From SIG603 sp964370775 (GTDB lineage Bacteria > Bacillota > Clostridia > Oscillospirales > Acutalibacteraceae): 64,000 nt of DNA. Positions within the stretch are counted from its first letter, which is position 1, and every line of letters begins with the position of its first letter. Below the pieces are notes generated by a model. The model searched no databases, was not told where the DNA came from, and saw only the letters and a program-made list of their open reading frames with translations. Positions 43,762 through 52,274 of the stretch are shown here, piece after piece. The DNA is taken from assembly GCA_964370775.1 (NCBI GenBank), contig CAYJKT010000015.1, forward strand, positions 1 through 64,000, given 5' to 3'. Position numbers and translations under genes: made by a program.

Positions 43762-45015
43762 ATGTACAAAGATTTACAAAACAGTATAGAATTCGTTACA
43801 GGGTATGACAAAGAGATTGGCGACGCAATGAACTTAGAGATGGCAAGACAAAGAAGAAACCTAGAACTTATTGCGAGTGAAAACATTGTTTCACCTGCTG
43901 TTATGGCTGCTATGGGTTCTGTTTTAACAAATAAATACGCAGAAGGTTATCCATCTAAAAGATATTACGGTGGTTGCCAATGTGTTGATATAGCTGAAGA
44001 CATTGCAAGAAAAAGAGCATGTGAGCTTTTTGGTGCTGACCACGCTAATGTGCAACCACACTCAGGTGCACAAGCTAACTTAGCTGTATATTTTGCTTTC
44101 TTAGAATATGGCGACACTGTTTTAGGTATGAATCTAAACGAGGGTGGACACTTAACACATGGTTCTCCTGTTAATATGTCAGGTAAGAACTATAACTTTG
44201 TGCCTTACGGAGTTGACTCTGTTACTCACACTATAGATTACGATAAACTAATGGTTCAAGCTATGGAAGTTAAGCCTAAAATGTTAGTTTGTGGTGCAAG
44301 TGCATACCCAAGAGCTATCGACTTTGCTAAAATTCGTGAGATTTGCGACGCATGTGGCGCTATGATGATGGTAGACATGGCACATATCGCAGGTTTAGTT
44401 GCAGCTGGTGTTCACCAAAACCCAGTACCGTATGCAGACATCGTTACAACTACAACTCACAAAACACTTAGAGGCCCTAGAGGTGGTATGATTTTATGTA
44501 AACAAGAGTACGCTCAAGCTGTTGACAAATCTATATTCCCAGGAACTCAAGGTGGCCCTTTAATGCATATAATTGCTTCAAAAGCAGTTTGTTTTGGAGA
44601 AGCACTACAACCAGAATTCAAAGCTTATGGCAAACAAATTGTTGCAAATGCAGCTGCTTTAGCAGACGGACTAACAAAAAGAGGCGTTAAGTTGGTATCA
44701 GGTGGTACAGATAATCACCTAATGCTACTTGATTTATCTGAGCTTGAAGTTACAGGTAAAGAGCTTGAAGCTAGACTTGACGAAGTATATATCACAGTAA
44801 ACAAAAATACTATCCCTAACGAAAAAAGAAGTCCGTTTGTAACAAGTGGTATCCGTGTTGGTACAGCAGCTGTTACTACAAGAGGACTTGTTGAAGAAGA
44901 CATGGACGTTATTGCAGAGTGTATCGCTTTGACAATCAACGATTTTGAAAACAGCCGTGAAGCTATTATAGCAAAAGTAGATGCAATTTGTGCAAAATAT
45001 CCTCTTTACGAATAA
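43762..45015 (+). CDS. glyA: Serine hydroxymethyltransferase
   Basis: 417 aa PLP enzyme converting serine and tetrahydrofolate to glycine and 5,10-methylene-THF. LIASENIVSPAV and NKYAEGYPSKRYYGG at the N-terminus, and MMMVDMAHIAGLVAAG. The PLP lysine lies in ADIVTTTTHKTLRGPRGG. C-terminal GTAAVTTRGL. RBS GAGGAAG. rarA follows after 10 bp. Confidence 0.97.
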   Translation: MYKDLQNSIEFVTGYDKEIGDAMNLEMARQRRNLELIASENIVSPAVMAAMGSVLTNKYAEGYPSKRYYGGCQCVDIAEDIARKRACELFGADHANVQPHSGAQANLAVYFAFLEYGDTVLGMNLNEGGHLTHGSPVNMSGKNYNFVPYGVDSVTHTIDYDKLMVQAMEVKPKMLVCGASAYPRAIDFAKIREICDACGAMMMVDMAHIAGLVAAGVHQNPVPYADIVTTTTHKTLRGPRGGMILCKQEYAQAVDKSIFPGTQGGPLMHIIASKAVCFGEALQPEFKAYGKQIVANAAALADGLTKRGVKLVSGGTDNHLMLLDLSELEVTGKELEARLDEVYITVNKNTIPNEKRSPFVTSGIRVGTAAVTTRGLVEEDMDVIAECIALTINDFENSREAIIAKVDAICAKYPLYE

Positions 45016-45025
45016 GGAGCAATAA

Positions 45026-46294
45026 GTGATTACATCACCTTTAGCAGACAGAATACGCCCCACAAATCTTGATGAAGTCGTGGGGCAAAATCATATATTA
45101 GGCAAAGACTGCGCACTAAGGCGTATTATAGATAGTGGAGTTATACCTAACCTCATTTTCTATGGACCATCAGGTGTTGGAAAGACAACTCTTGCCAAAA
45201 TAATAGCAAAAAACACTAACAAACATCTTGTTAAACTAAACGGAACTAATGCTTCTACAGCAGATATTAGAGAACTTGTTAAGGATAGCGACAGCTTGCT
45301 TGGAGTTAACGGAACTCTGCTGTATTTGGACGAAATTCAGTACTTTACCAAAAAGCAACAGCAAACTTTGCTAGAGTTTATCGAGACAGGCAGAATAACG
45401 CTGATAGCATCCACTACTGAAAATCCGTATTTTTATGTATATAGCGCTATTTTAAGCCGTTGTACTGTGTTTGAGTTCAAAGCGATAGAAGCTACTGACA
45501 TTAGCCAAGCTGTAGTTCGTGCATTTAAAATTTTAGAGAACGAAAGAAACATCACCGTAAGTTATGATGATGAAGTTTTAAGCAGAATATCTACTTCTTG
45601 TGGTGGCGACGTGCGAAAAGCCTTGAACTGTGCTGAATTATGCGTGCTGAGTGGAAACAGAGATGGAAACTCAGTACATATTACAGAGGAAATTGCAAAG
45701 CAGTTAAGCCAAAAAAGTGCGTTGAGGTATGACAAAGACGGAGACGAGCACTATGATATAATATCAGCTTTTCAAAAATCTATGAGAGGCTCCGACCCAG
45801 ACGCTGCCTTGCATTATTTAGCAAGGTTGATTGAAGCAGGCGACCTACCTATTATTTGCAGACGGCTTATGATTTGCGCTTGCGAAGACGTAGGACTTGC
45901 ATACCCTAACATTATACCGATTGTAAAAGCATGTGTAGACAGTGCGATTATGGTGGGTTTTCCAGAGGCTGCAATTCCACTTGCAGACGCAGTTATATTA
46001 GTGGCACAAGCGCCAAAATCTAACAGTGGAGAGCTTGCAATTATGAGAGCTTTAGAAGATGTTAGAAGTGGAAAAGCGTATAGTGTGCCTAGAAATTTGC
46101 AAAATAAACATTACGACGGAGACGACGTCGAAAACAAGGGGCAATTTTATGTGTACCCTCACGATTTTGAAAATCATTATGTTAAACAACAATATTTACC
46201 AGACAACTTAGTAGGTAAAAAATATTACCTAGCTGGGGATAATAAAAGCGAGCAAGGTTTTGAGGATTATCAAAAGAAGATAAAGAATAAGTGA
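45026..46294 (+). CDS. rarA: Replication-associated recombination ATPase RarA/MgsA, GTG start
   Basis: 422 aa AAA+ protein. SPLADRIRPTNLDEVVGQNHILG opens the family. Walker A GPSGVGKTT, Walker B LLYLDEI, sensor STTENPYF and the arginine-finger region ILSRC. The C-terminal tetramerisation part has SMRGSDPDAALHYLARLIEAGD and RNLQNKHYDGDDVENKGQFYVYPHDFENHYV. It acts at stalled replication forks. The start is GTG with AAGGAG at the right distance. Confidence 0.95.
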   Translation: MITSPLADRIRPTNLDEVVGQNHILGKDCALRRIIDSGVIPNLIFYGPSGVGKTTLAKIIAKNTNKHLVKLNGTNASTADIRELVKDSDSLLGVNGTLLYLDEIQYFTKKQQQTLLEFIETGRITLIASTTENPYFYVYSAILSRCTVFEFKAIEATDISQAVVRAFKILENERNITVSYDDEVLSRISTSCGGDVRKALNCAELCVLSGNRDGNSVHITEEIAKQLSQKSALRYDKDGDEHYDIISAFQKSMRGSDPDAALHYLARLIEAGDLPIICRRLMICACEDVGLAYPNIIPIVKACVDSAIMVGFPEAAIPLADAVILVAQAPKSNSGELAIMRALEDVRSGKAYSVPRNLQNKHYDGDDVENKGQFYVYPHDFENHYVKQQYLPDNLVGKKYYLAGDNKSEQGFEDYQKKIKNK

Positions 46295-46300
46295 TTATTT

Positions 46301-46538
46301 CAGAATGTCAAAAAAGCTATATAAGTTTTACTCAATTTTTTTCAAAAAAATTGCGGTTATTAGGCAGAGCCTAAGACGTTTTCCGCAGAAAATGGAACTC
46401 TTTTGCCTTAGAAGCGTATTTTTGAAAGTGAATTTAGGCATTTTGACGCCTAAAGAGAAAACTTTTTACAAGAGAAAAAGTTTTCTAAAAGGGCTTGTTT
46501 GTGTATATTTTTCATGATACAGGCTTTTGACAGTCTGG
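46301..46538. mobile_element. MITE-like element, family 2
   Basis: About 238 bp between near-inverted ends, AATGTCAAAAAAGC (46304-46317) and GCTTTTGACAGTCTGG (46523-46538). Internal hairpins include TTAGGC-AGA-GCCTAA, TTTAGGC with GCCTAAA, and GAAAACTTTTT with AAAAAGTTTTC. A 70-codon open frame inside has no ribosome site and is not believed to be a gene. It follows rarA and may also supply its terminator. Confidence 0.6.
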
Positions 46539-46615
46539 AATAACTGATTATTTTTTAACATATTAATATATAAAACAAGGGAATTTTAGTTGCCGAGTGA
46601 CGGAAGGAGAACATT

Positions 46616-47275
46616 ATGAATCCATTGGTTTTGAACAACTTAAAATATGGCATGTATGCAGTAGGGGTTAAAGACGGAGACAAACCTTCTGCAAGTATCG
46701 TGTGTGTTGCATCACAAATTGCATCAACAGAAGAACCCTTAATTGCTATTAGCGTTAACAAAGCAAGCTACACAGCGTACTGCATTAAGAAAAACGGCTA
46801 CTTTACACTTTCTGTTTTGTCAGAGGACACACCTGCAAGTATCATTGGTGTTTTAGGTCTTGTGAGTGGCAGAAAGATAGATAAATTACAAAATATAAGA
46901 TACAAAAAGTTAATTGAGGGTGTGCCTGTTATTAAAGAAAACACTTGTTGTTGGTTTTTGTGCAAAAACGTAAAAACTGTTGAGGTAGGCGACCAATATC
47001 TATTTATAGGTCAAACAGAAGCTGGCAGTGAAGTAAGTTACGGAAAACCTATGACTTATGACTATTACAAAGAAGTTCTAAAAGGAACAGTTTCAAGCAA
47101 ATGCCCAGCATATATCTCACCAGATAAAGACTTAGATAAGAGAAGCGAAGAAAGCTTTGTTTGCTCTGTTTGTGGATATATATATAACGACCCTAACTTT
47201 GGGTTTGATGAACTACAAAAAAGCTGGCATTGCCCAGTTTGCAAAATGCCAAAAAGTGCATTTGTTAGAAAATAA
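46616..47275 (+). CDS. Flavin reductase-rubredoxin fusion (Hrb-like, high-molecular-weight rubredoxin)
   Basis: 219 aa. Residues 1-165 form the flavoredoxin/FMN-binding split barrel. A linker follows. Residues about 178-219 are a complete rubredoxin with CSVCGY and CPVC, giving four Cys for one iron, plus the usual DPNFGFDELQKSWHCP. In Moorella the fusion Hrb carries electrons from NAD(P)H to a flavodiiron oxygen or NO reductase. RBS GGAGAA. It stands just before murE, with no flavodiiron gene in the window. It indicates an anaerobe with oxygen defence. Confidence 0.92.
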   Translation: MNPLVLNNLKYGMYAVGVKDGDKPSASIVCVASQIASTEEPLIAISVNKASYTAYCIKKNGYFTLSVLSEDTPASIIGVLGLVSGRKIDKLQNIRYKKLIEGVPVIKENTCCWFLCKNVKTVEVGDQYLFIGQTEAGSEVSYGKPMTYDYYKEVLKGTVSSKCPAYISPDKDLDKRSEESFVCSVCGYIYNDPNFGFDELQKSWHCPVCKMPKSAFVRK

Positions 47276-47292
47276 AACCGAAAGGACATTTT

Positions 47293-48753
47293 ATGAGAGT
47301 ATCTCAACTATTAAAATCAATTAACATAACAGAATATAACGGAGACGATTTTGAGGTTTCTGACATAATATATGACTCCAGAAAAGTTATACCTAACAGT
47401 GTTTTTGTGTGTTTAGTTGGCGCAGAAACTGACGGTCATAACTATGTTAACATGGCGTTAGAAAAAGGCGCTAAGCTTATTGTTTCCCAAAAAGAGCTTG
47501 ATAATTGCAACCATGTTATAGTAGAAAACACAAGAAAAGCTTTGGCAGAATTATCAAGAGAATTTTTTGGTAACCCATGCGAAAAACTAACTACAATAGG
47601 CATAACAGGCACAAAAGGAAAAACCACAACTGCATGTATGATTAAAAACATACTAGAAAAATCAGGTAAAAAAGTAGGCATGATTGGTACTTTGGGTATA
47701 GCTATTGGCGACCAGTTTACATCTGCTGACAACACTACGCCTGAAAGCTATGTTGTGTTTAAAAACCTTGCTAAAATGGTTGAAAATGGTTGTAACAGCC
47801 TTGTTATGGAGGTTAGCTCCATAGGTCTTAGAGAGTACCGAGTGTACGGAATTAACTTTGATGTAGCAGTGTTTACTAATTTTTCTAGAGACCACATTGG
47901 CGGTGTTGAACACAGTGATATGCAAGAATATTTCGACTGCAAAGCTATGCTTTTTAAAATGTGTAAAAATGCTGTTGTTAATGCAGATGACGATAAGTTT
48001 GAGGAAATCATAAACATTAGCACTGCAAACAAAAATCTAAGCTTTGGTTTTACATCTAACGAAGATATTTACGCAGTAAGCGATAAACTGGTTACTGACG
48101 GAAGCTTTATTGGTTCTGAAATGGAAGTAAAAGGACTGGTTGACGCGAAAGTTCGCATAGCTGTTCCCGGTAAATTTAATGCATATAATGCTTTAGCTTC
48201 TATATCTGTAGCAAAAATTTTGAACATTGACACAAATCATATTTTAGAGGGTTTATATGATGTAAAGATTAAAGGCAGAGTTGAACCTGTTAAAATGAAC
48301 GGTAATTTCAGCTTGCTTTTAGACTATGCTCACAACGCAGTTAGCATGGAGAACGTGCTGTCTACTTTAAGAGAGTATCAACCAACTAGATTGGTGTGCT
48401 TGTTTGGTGCTGGTGGTAACAGACCTAAGGTTCGCAGATATGAGATGGGCGAAGTTAGTGGAAACATGGCAGATTTATCTGTGATAACTGCTGATAACTC
48501 TAGATTTGAGGAAGTTGACGACATTATAGCTGACATTAAAATCGGAATGGCAAAAACTACTGGTGAGTACATTGTTATTCCAGACCGAAAAGAAGCTATA
48601 AGATATTGTATAGATAACGCACAGGACGGTGATATTATTGTGCTTGCTGGTAAGGGTCACGAAGATTACCAAGAGATAAAAGGGGTGAAATATCCGTTTG
48701 ACGAAAGAGTGGTTATTCAAGAAATTCTAGAAGAAAATACTAGGAGGACGTAA
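47293..48753 (+). CDS. murE: UDP-MurNAc-tripeptide synthetase
   Basis: 486 aa cytosolic Mur ligase. GITGTKGKTTTACM (ATP loop) and carbamoylated-Lys region. LLDYAHNAVSMENVL and GAGGNRPKVRRYEM are also conserved. The residue that selects the third amino acid sits in ITADNSRFEE; DNxR with Arg is the meso-diaminopimelate type (usual DNPR, here Ser for Pro). Adds the third residue to UDP-MurNAc-dipeptide. RBS GAAAGGA; 2-bp gap to murF. Confidence 0.95.
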   Translation: MRVSQLLKSINITEYNGDDFEVSDIIYDSRKVIPNSVFVCLVGAETDGHNYVNMALEKGAKLIVSQKELDNCNHVIVENTRKALAELSREFFGNPCEKLTTIGITGTKGKTTTACMIKNILEKSGKKVGMIGTLGIAIGDQFTSADNTTPESYVVFKNLAKMVENGCNSLVMEVSSIGLREYRVYGINFDVAVFTNFSRDHIGGVEHSDMQEYFDCKAMLFKMCKNAVVNADDDKFEEIINISTANKNLSFGFTSNEDIYAVSDKLVTDGSFIGSEMEVKGLVDAKVRIAVPGKFNAYNALASISVAKILNIDTNHILEGLYDVKIKGRVEPVKMNGNFSLLLDYAHNAVSMENVLSTLREYQPTRLVCLFGAGGNRPKVRRYEMGEVSGNMADLSVITADNSRFEEVDDIIADIKIGMAKTTGEYIVIPDRKEAIRYCIDNAQDGDIIVLAGKGHEDYQEIKGVKYPFDERVVIQEILEENTRRT

Positions 48754-48755
48754 CT

Positions 48756-50111
48756 GTGCAGTACACTTTAAAAGAAATCGCAAATATCTGTAACGGAACA
48801 GTGGTGGGAGAGCCTACCACTGTAGTTACAGGTTTTTTTACTGATAGCAGACAAGCAGATGAACACAAAATGTTTGTTGCAATTAAAGGAGAAAAAACCG
48901 ACGGACACAAGTTTGTAGACATGGTTTTTGCAAAAAAATCCTCTGTGTTAAGCGAAGAAAACTTAGAGACCACAGGCAACTATGTTATAGTAGAAAACTC
49001 TGTTAAAGCCTTGCAACAAATTGCTTTAGACTATAGAAACAAGTTTACTATTCCGTTTGTTGGCATTACAGGGAGCGTTGGCAAAACCAGTGCTAAAGAA
49101 ATGGTAGCACTTGCGTTAGAGAGCGAACTTGATGTGCTGAAAACCCTAGGTAATGCAAATAGTCAAGTGGGTGTGCCTCTGACTTTAATGAGAGTAGAAG
49201 ACAATCACCAAACTGCAATAATCGAAATGGGCATGAGTCTACCGGGTGAAATGGAACGCCTTGCATATAGCGCAAGACCTCAGTATGCTGTGTTTACAAA
49301 CGTTGGTGTGTCTCACATAGAATACCACGGTAGCAAAGAGAAAATCATGGAAGAAAAGCTTCGTATCACAGATTATTTTAATAATACTTCTATTCTTTTT
49401 GTAAATGGAGACGACCCACTTTTAGCTGAACTTACAGCAAAATACAAGATAGTTAAATTCGGTTTAAGTGATAATTGTGAATACCGTGCTGTTGATGTTA
49501 TAGAGGACGATAACGGAACATCATTTAATTGTAGAGCGAACGGAGACACTGTTAACATAAAGCTACAAACCTACGGAGCACATAATATTAGAAACGCACT
49601 TTCAGCTTTAGCTGTGGCAGATACTTTGGGAGTGTCACGAGATAACAGCATAAAAGCGATATCTTCCTATACCCCACCGACTATGCGACAACAGGTTAAA
49701 AAAGTACATGATTTAACCGTTATCGACGATAGCTACAACGCAAGCCCTGACTCAACTTTTACAGCTTTAGATGTTCTAAACACAGTTAAAGGTAGCAGAA
49801 AAATCGCTTTAATCGGCGACATGCTAGAGCTTGGTGACTACAGCAAAAAAGGTCACGAGAGTGTCGGCGAATATGCAAAAAGCCTAAACTTAGACTTCTT
49901 AATTGGTTTTGGAGAAGAAGCACAGCACACTGTTAACGCATTTGCTGATAAAGAAAAATCTAAGTGGTTCACAGATTATGACGAAGCTAGAAATTTTCTT
50001 CTAAACTTAGTACAAACAGATGATGTAGTGCTATGCAAAGGATCAAGAGGAATGAAAACCGACAGGTTTGTTGAAGCGATAGAAAATAAATACCAAGGAG
50101 AGATAAAATGA
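48756..50111 (+). CDS. murF: UDP-MurNAc-tripeptide--D-Ala-D-Ala ligase, GTG start
   Basis: 451 aa. Joins the D-Ala-D-Ala made by Ddl to the UDP-MurNAc-tripeptide. FVGITGSVGKTSAKEM (ATP loop), TLGNANSQVGVPLTLM, AIIEMGMSLPGEM, NVGVSHIEYHGSKEKI and DDSYNASPDS are all family motifs. It starts at GTG 48756 behind AGGAGG. The 3' end overlaps uppP as ATGA. Works with ddl and murI seen earlier in the window. Confidence 0.96.
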   Translation: MQYTLKEIANICNGTVVGEPTTVVTGFFTDSRQADEHKMFVAIKGEKTDGHKFVDMVFAKKSSVLSEENLETTGNYVIVENSVKALQQIALDYRNKFTIPFVGITGSVGKTSAKEMVALALESELDVLKTLGNANSQVGVPLTLMRVEDNHQTAIIEMGMSLPGEMERLAYSARPQYAVFTNVGVSHIEYHGSKEKIMEEKLRITDYFNNTSILFVNGDDPLLAELTAKYKIVKFGLSDNCEYRAVDVIEDDNGTSFNCRANGDTVNIKLQTYGAHNIRNALSALAVADTLGVSRDNSIKAISSYTPPTMRQQVKKVHDLTVIDDSYNASPDSTFTALDVLNTVKGSRKIALIGDMLELGDYSKKGHESVGEYAKSLNLDFLIGFGEEAQHTVNAFADKEKSKWFTDYDEARNFLLNLVQTDDVVLCKGSRGMKTDRFVEAIENKYQGEIK

Positions 50112-50941
50112 GTTTTATAGAAGTACTTAAAATAATATTTTTGGGAATTGTTGAGGGTATAAGCGAATGGTTGCCAATAAGTAGCACAGGACACATGCTG
50201 TTGGTTAACGAATTTTTCCAAATTGACTTTAGCGAAGAATTTCAGTCAATATTCTTTGTGCTTATACAATTAGGTGCTATAATGGCAGTTGTGGTCGTGT
50301 TTTGGAAAAAACTTTTTCCGTTTGAGAAGCAAGATAGTGGCAAAATTGTTGTAAACAAAGATACAATTTCTTTATGGTTTAAAGTAGTTGTCGCTACTAT
50401 CCCAGCAGCAGTAATAGGAATACCTTTTGATAACGTGATTGAAGAAAATCTATATGGCCCTTTGGTAATTGCAAGCACATTAATCATATATGGTGTTGCG
50501 TTCATAGTTGTTGAGAAAATGAACAAGAACAAAACATTTGCTGTAACTAACGTACATCAAATTACATACAAACTAGCATTAATCATAGGTGCGTTCCAAG
50601 TGTTGTCGCTAATACCTGGCACATCAAGATCAGGCGCTACAATAGTAGGTGCATTGTTATTCGGTGTCGCAAGGGTTGCAGCTTCTGAGTTCACATTCTA
50701 TCTTGCAATTCCAACAATGCTAGGAGCAAGCTTGCTAAGACTTTTAGACTTTGGCTTCAGCTTTACTACAGATGAAATTATAGCACTTGCATTAGGTTGC
50801 GCAGTAGCGTTTGTGGTATCTATAGTGTCAATTAAATTCTTGATGAACTATGTTAGAAACCACGATTTCTCAATATTCGGTAAGTACAGAATAGTTCTAG
50901 GTGTGCTAGTTATAATATATTTCACGCTTATTGCTCAATAA
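50108..50941 (+). CDS. uppP: Undecaprenyl-diphosphatase (UppP/BacA)
   Basis: 277 aa integral membrane phosphatase with about eight hydrophobic segments. Catalytic regions are EGISEWLPISSTGHMLL and IPGTSRSGATIVGALLFG. It recycles undecaprenyl pyrophosphate to the lipid carrier for wall polymers and gives bacitracin tolerance. Translationally coupled to murF by an ATGA overlap; terminator at 50964-51003. Confidence 0.95.
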   Translation: MSFIEVLKIIFLGIVEGISEWLPISSTGHMLLVNEFFQIDFSEEFQSIFFVLIQLGAIMAVVVVFWKKLFPFEKQDSGKIVVNKDTISLWFKVVVATIPAAVIGIPFDNVIEENLYGPLVIASTLIIYGVAFIVVEKMNKNKTFAVTNVHQITYKLALIIGAFQVLSLIPGTSRSGATIVGALLFGVARVAASEFTFYLAIPTMLGASLLRLLDFGFSFTTDEIIALALGCAVAFVVSIVSIKFLMNYVRNHDFSIFGKYRIVLGVLVIIYFTLIAQ

Positions 50942-50963
50942 AATTAATAAAATTTAAGTAACA

Positions 50964-51003
50964 AAGACTGTAAGAATAATTATTAATTCCTTACAGTCTT
51001 ATT
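50964..51003 (+). terminator. Terminator of the murE-murF-uppP operon
   Basis: AAGACTGTAAG (50964-50974) pairs with CTTACAGTCTT (50990-51000), followed by a T-rich tail. Confidence 0.8.
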
Positions 51004-51122
51004 TATTTGTATCTCAAATTAATCGTTTAACGATAATAGTTGTTGATTTTTTAGTATATCTAACAAAAAATACATTTGAATACACAATTTATTCACAATA
51101 TAGTAAAATTTGAAACATGCGC

Positions 51123-51151
51123 TTGACATTTATTGTTAATATATGTATAAT
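51123..51151 (+). promoter_or_regulatory. Perfect sigma-A promoter of peptide gene 1
   Basis: TTGACA (51123-51128), a 17-bp spacer and TATAAT (51146-51151). The 9-mer ATATGTATA occurs twice with an 11-bp period (51141-51149, 51152-51160) across the -10 box and could be an operator. Confidence 0.85.
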
Positions 51152-51196
51152 ATATGTATAGTCAATTAACAAATTAAATATAAGAGGAGATTTATT

Positions 51197-51343
51197 ATGA
51201 AAAAAACATGGAACGAACCAGTAATCGAAAACTTAGCAATTAACGAGACAGCAAAAAGCCCTAACGGTAACGGCTGGGGACAATGCAAACCTAACAACGG
51301 CGTAGGACATGGATCAAACCCTTATGAAGGACTATGCAGCTAA
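51197..51343 (+). CDS. Putative RiPP-type precursor peptide, copy 1
   Basis: 48 aa, starting MKKTWNEPVIENLAINETAK and ending in a Gly/Asn-rich part with NGNGWGQCKP and LCS (two Cys). The N-terminus has the pattern KKxWxxPxIExLxIxxT, very like leaders of paeninodin-type lasso peptides (aromatic-x2-P, then a Thr near the leader end). The C-terminus would be the core. It lacks the Asp/Glu at core position 7-9 that lasso cyclisation needs, so another modification or none is possible. AAGAGGAG precedes the ATG. No modification enzyme is in the window. Confidence 0.7.
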   Translation: MKKTWNEPVIENLAINETAKSPNGNGWGQCKPNNGVGHGSNPYEGLCS

Positions 51344-51360
51344 GTAATATTAGTTAACAA

Positions 51361-51398
51361 AGATATTGTAGTGATTTATTTCGCTACAATATTTTTTG
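51361..51398 (+). terminator. Terminator of peptide gene 1
   Basis: ATATTGTAG (51363-51371) pairs with CTACAATAT (51384-51392), with inner GA/TC pairs, followed by TTTTTT. Confidence 0.85.
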
Positions 51399-51542
51399 TT
51401 TTAATTAATATAACATATATATTTGTGTATTAAAATCAAGAATCTTAATTAATAAGGATTATTATTTTTATGGTTTAAATAACATAAAATTATTGTTTGT
51501 ACATAAATTATTAATGATATAGTAAAAAAATAAAGTAAACGC

Positions 51543-51571
51543 TTGACATTTATTGTTAATATATGTATAAT
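51543..51571 (+). promoter_or_regulatory. Perfect sigma-A promoter of peptide gene 2
   Basis: TTGACA (51543-51548), a 17-bp spacer and TATAAT (51566-51571), identical in core to the other two copies. Confidence 0.85.
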
Positions 51572-51616
51572 ATGTGTATAGTCAATTAACAAATTAAATA
51601 TAAGAGGAGATTTATT

Positions 51617-51763
51617 ATGAAAAAAACATGGAACGAACCAGTAATCGAAAACTTAGCAATTAACGAGACAGCAAAAAGCCCTAACGGTAACGGCTGGGGA
51701 CAATGCAAACCTAACAACGGCGTAGGACATGGATCAAACCCTTATGAAGGACTATGCAGCTAA
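51617..51763 (+). CDS. Putative RiPP-type precursor peptide, copy 2
   Basis: 48 aa, identical in sequence to copy 1, with the same ribosome site, promoter and terminator. Duplicate precursor genes raise dose and allow core diversification, as in many peptide loci. See copy 1 for the leader argument. Confidence 0.7.
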   Translation: MKKTWNEPVIENLAINETAKSPNGNGWGQCKPNNGVGHGSNPYEGLCS

Positions 51764-51780
51764 GTAATATTAGTTAACAA

Positions 51781-51818
51781 AGATATTGTAGTGATTTATT
51801 TCGCTACAATATTTTTTG
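51781..51818 (+). terminator. Terminator of peptide gene 2
   Basis: Same hairpin and T run as at 51361-51398. Confidence 0.85.
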
Positions 51819-51962
51819 TTTTAATTAATATAACATATATATTTGTGTATTAAAATCAAGAATCTTAATTAATAAGGATTATTATTTTTATGGTTTAAAT
51901 AACATAAAATTATTGTTTGTACATAAATTATTAATGATATAGTAAAAAAATAAAGTAAACGC

Positions 51963-51991
51963 TTGACATTTATTGTTAATATATGTATAAT
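51963..51991 (+). promoter_or_regulatory. Perfect sigma-A promoter of peptide gene 3
   Basis: TTGACA (51963-51968), a 17-bp spacer and TATAAT (51986-51991). Confidence 0.85.
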
Positions 51992-52036
51992 ATGTGTATA
52001 GTCAATTAACAAATTAAATATAAGAGGAGATTAATT

Positions 52037-52219
52037 ATGAAAAAAACATGGAGTACTGCAAGAATTGAGACACTAGACATAGCTAAAACAGAGAAATCCC
52101 ACGGCAATAACGGTTGGGATAACCTAAAACCAGGTGGCCACGGCGGAAACATGGGTGGCGGTCACGGTGGAAACCACGGTGGCGGCGGTTGGGATTGTGA
52201 AGATCCTGTAGCTTCATAA
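52037..52219 (+). CDS. Gly/His-rich putative RiPP-type precursor peptide, copy 3
   Basis: 60 aa. The leader MKKTWSTARIETLDIAKTEK shares MKKTW, IE, L, I, T and K with copies 1 and 2. The C-terminal part differs: SHGNNGWDN, then a Gly-rich stretch with four His (GGHGGN, GGGHGGN and HGGGG), then WDCEDPVAS. If cleaved before the Ser after KTEK, Ser1 and Asp8 would have lasso-compatible spacing, unlike copies 1 and 2. The His/Gly run could bind metal. AGAGGAG precedes the ATG. A very strong terminator follows. Confidence 0.7.
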   Translation: MKKTWSTARIETLDIAKTEKSHGNNGWDNLKPGGHGGNMGGGHGGNHGGGGWDCEDPVAS

Positions 52220-52238
52220 TCTAGCTTAAAGCAAACAT

Positions 52239-52273
52239 AAAACTGGGAGGATGCCGAAGTCCTCCCAGTTTTT
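52239..52273. terminator. Strong bidirectional terminator
   Basis: AAACTGGGAGGA (52239-52251) and TCCTCCCAGTTT (52260-52271) form a GC-rich stem with A and T runs on both sides. It separates the peptide genes from the convergent flavoprotein gene. Confidence 0.92.
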
Positions 52274-52274
52274 A

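Larger units (their letters stand above)
51121..52063. repeat. 420-bp tandem repeat carrying promoter and peptide gene
   Basis: Units start at 51121, 51541 and 51961. Units 1 and 2 (promoter, 48-aa gene, terminator, spacer) are identical apart from one base near the -10 box (about 51154). Unit 3 keeps promoter, leader and the first codons (to about 52052), then diverges into a different peptide. This is a recent duplication. Confidence 0.95.

Noticed and set aside
46305..46517. 70-codon open frame after rarA
   Set aside because: No ribosome site, hairpin-rich composition and low-complexity Lys/Phe product; it lies wholly inside a repeat-like element.
51197..51763. Confident lasso-peptide assignment for peptides 1 and 2
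   Set aside because: The leader fits, but no Asp/Glu lies 7-9 residues after a plausible core start and no lasso B, C or E genes are nearby.
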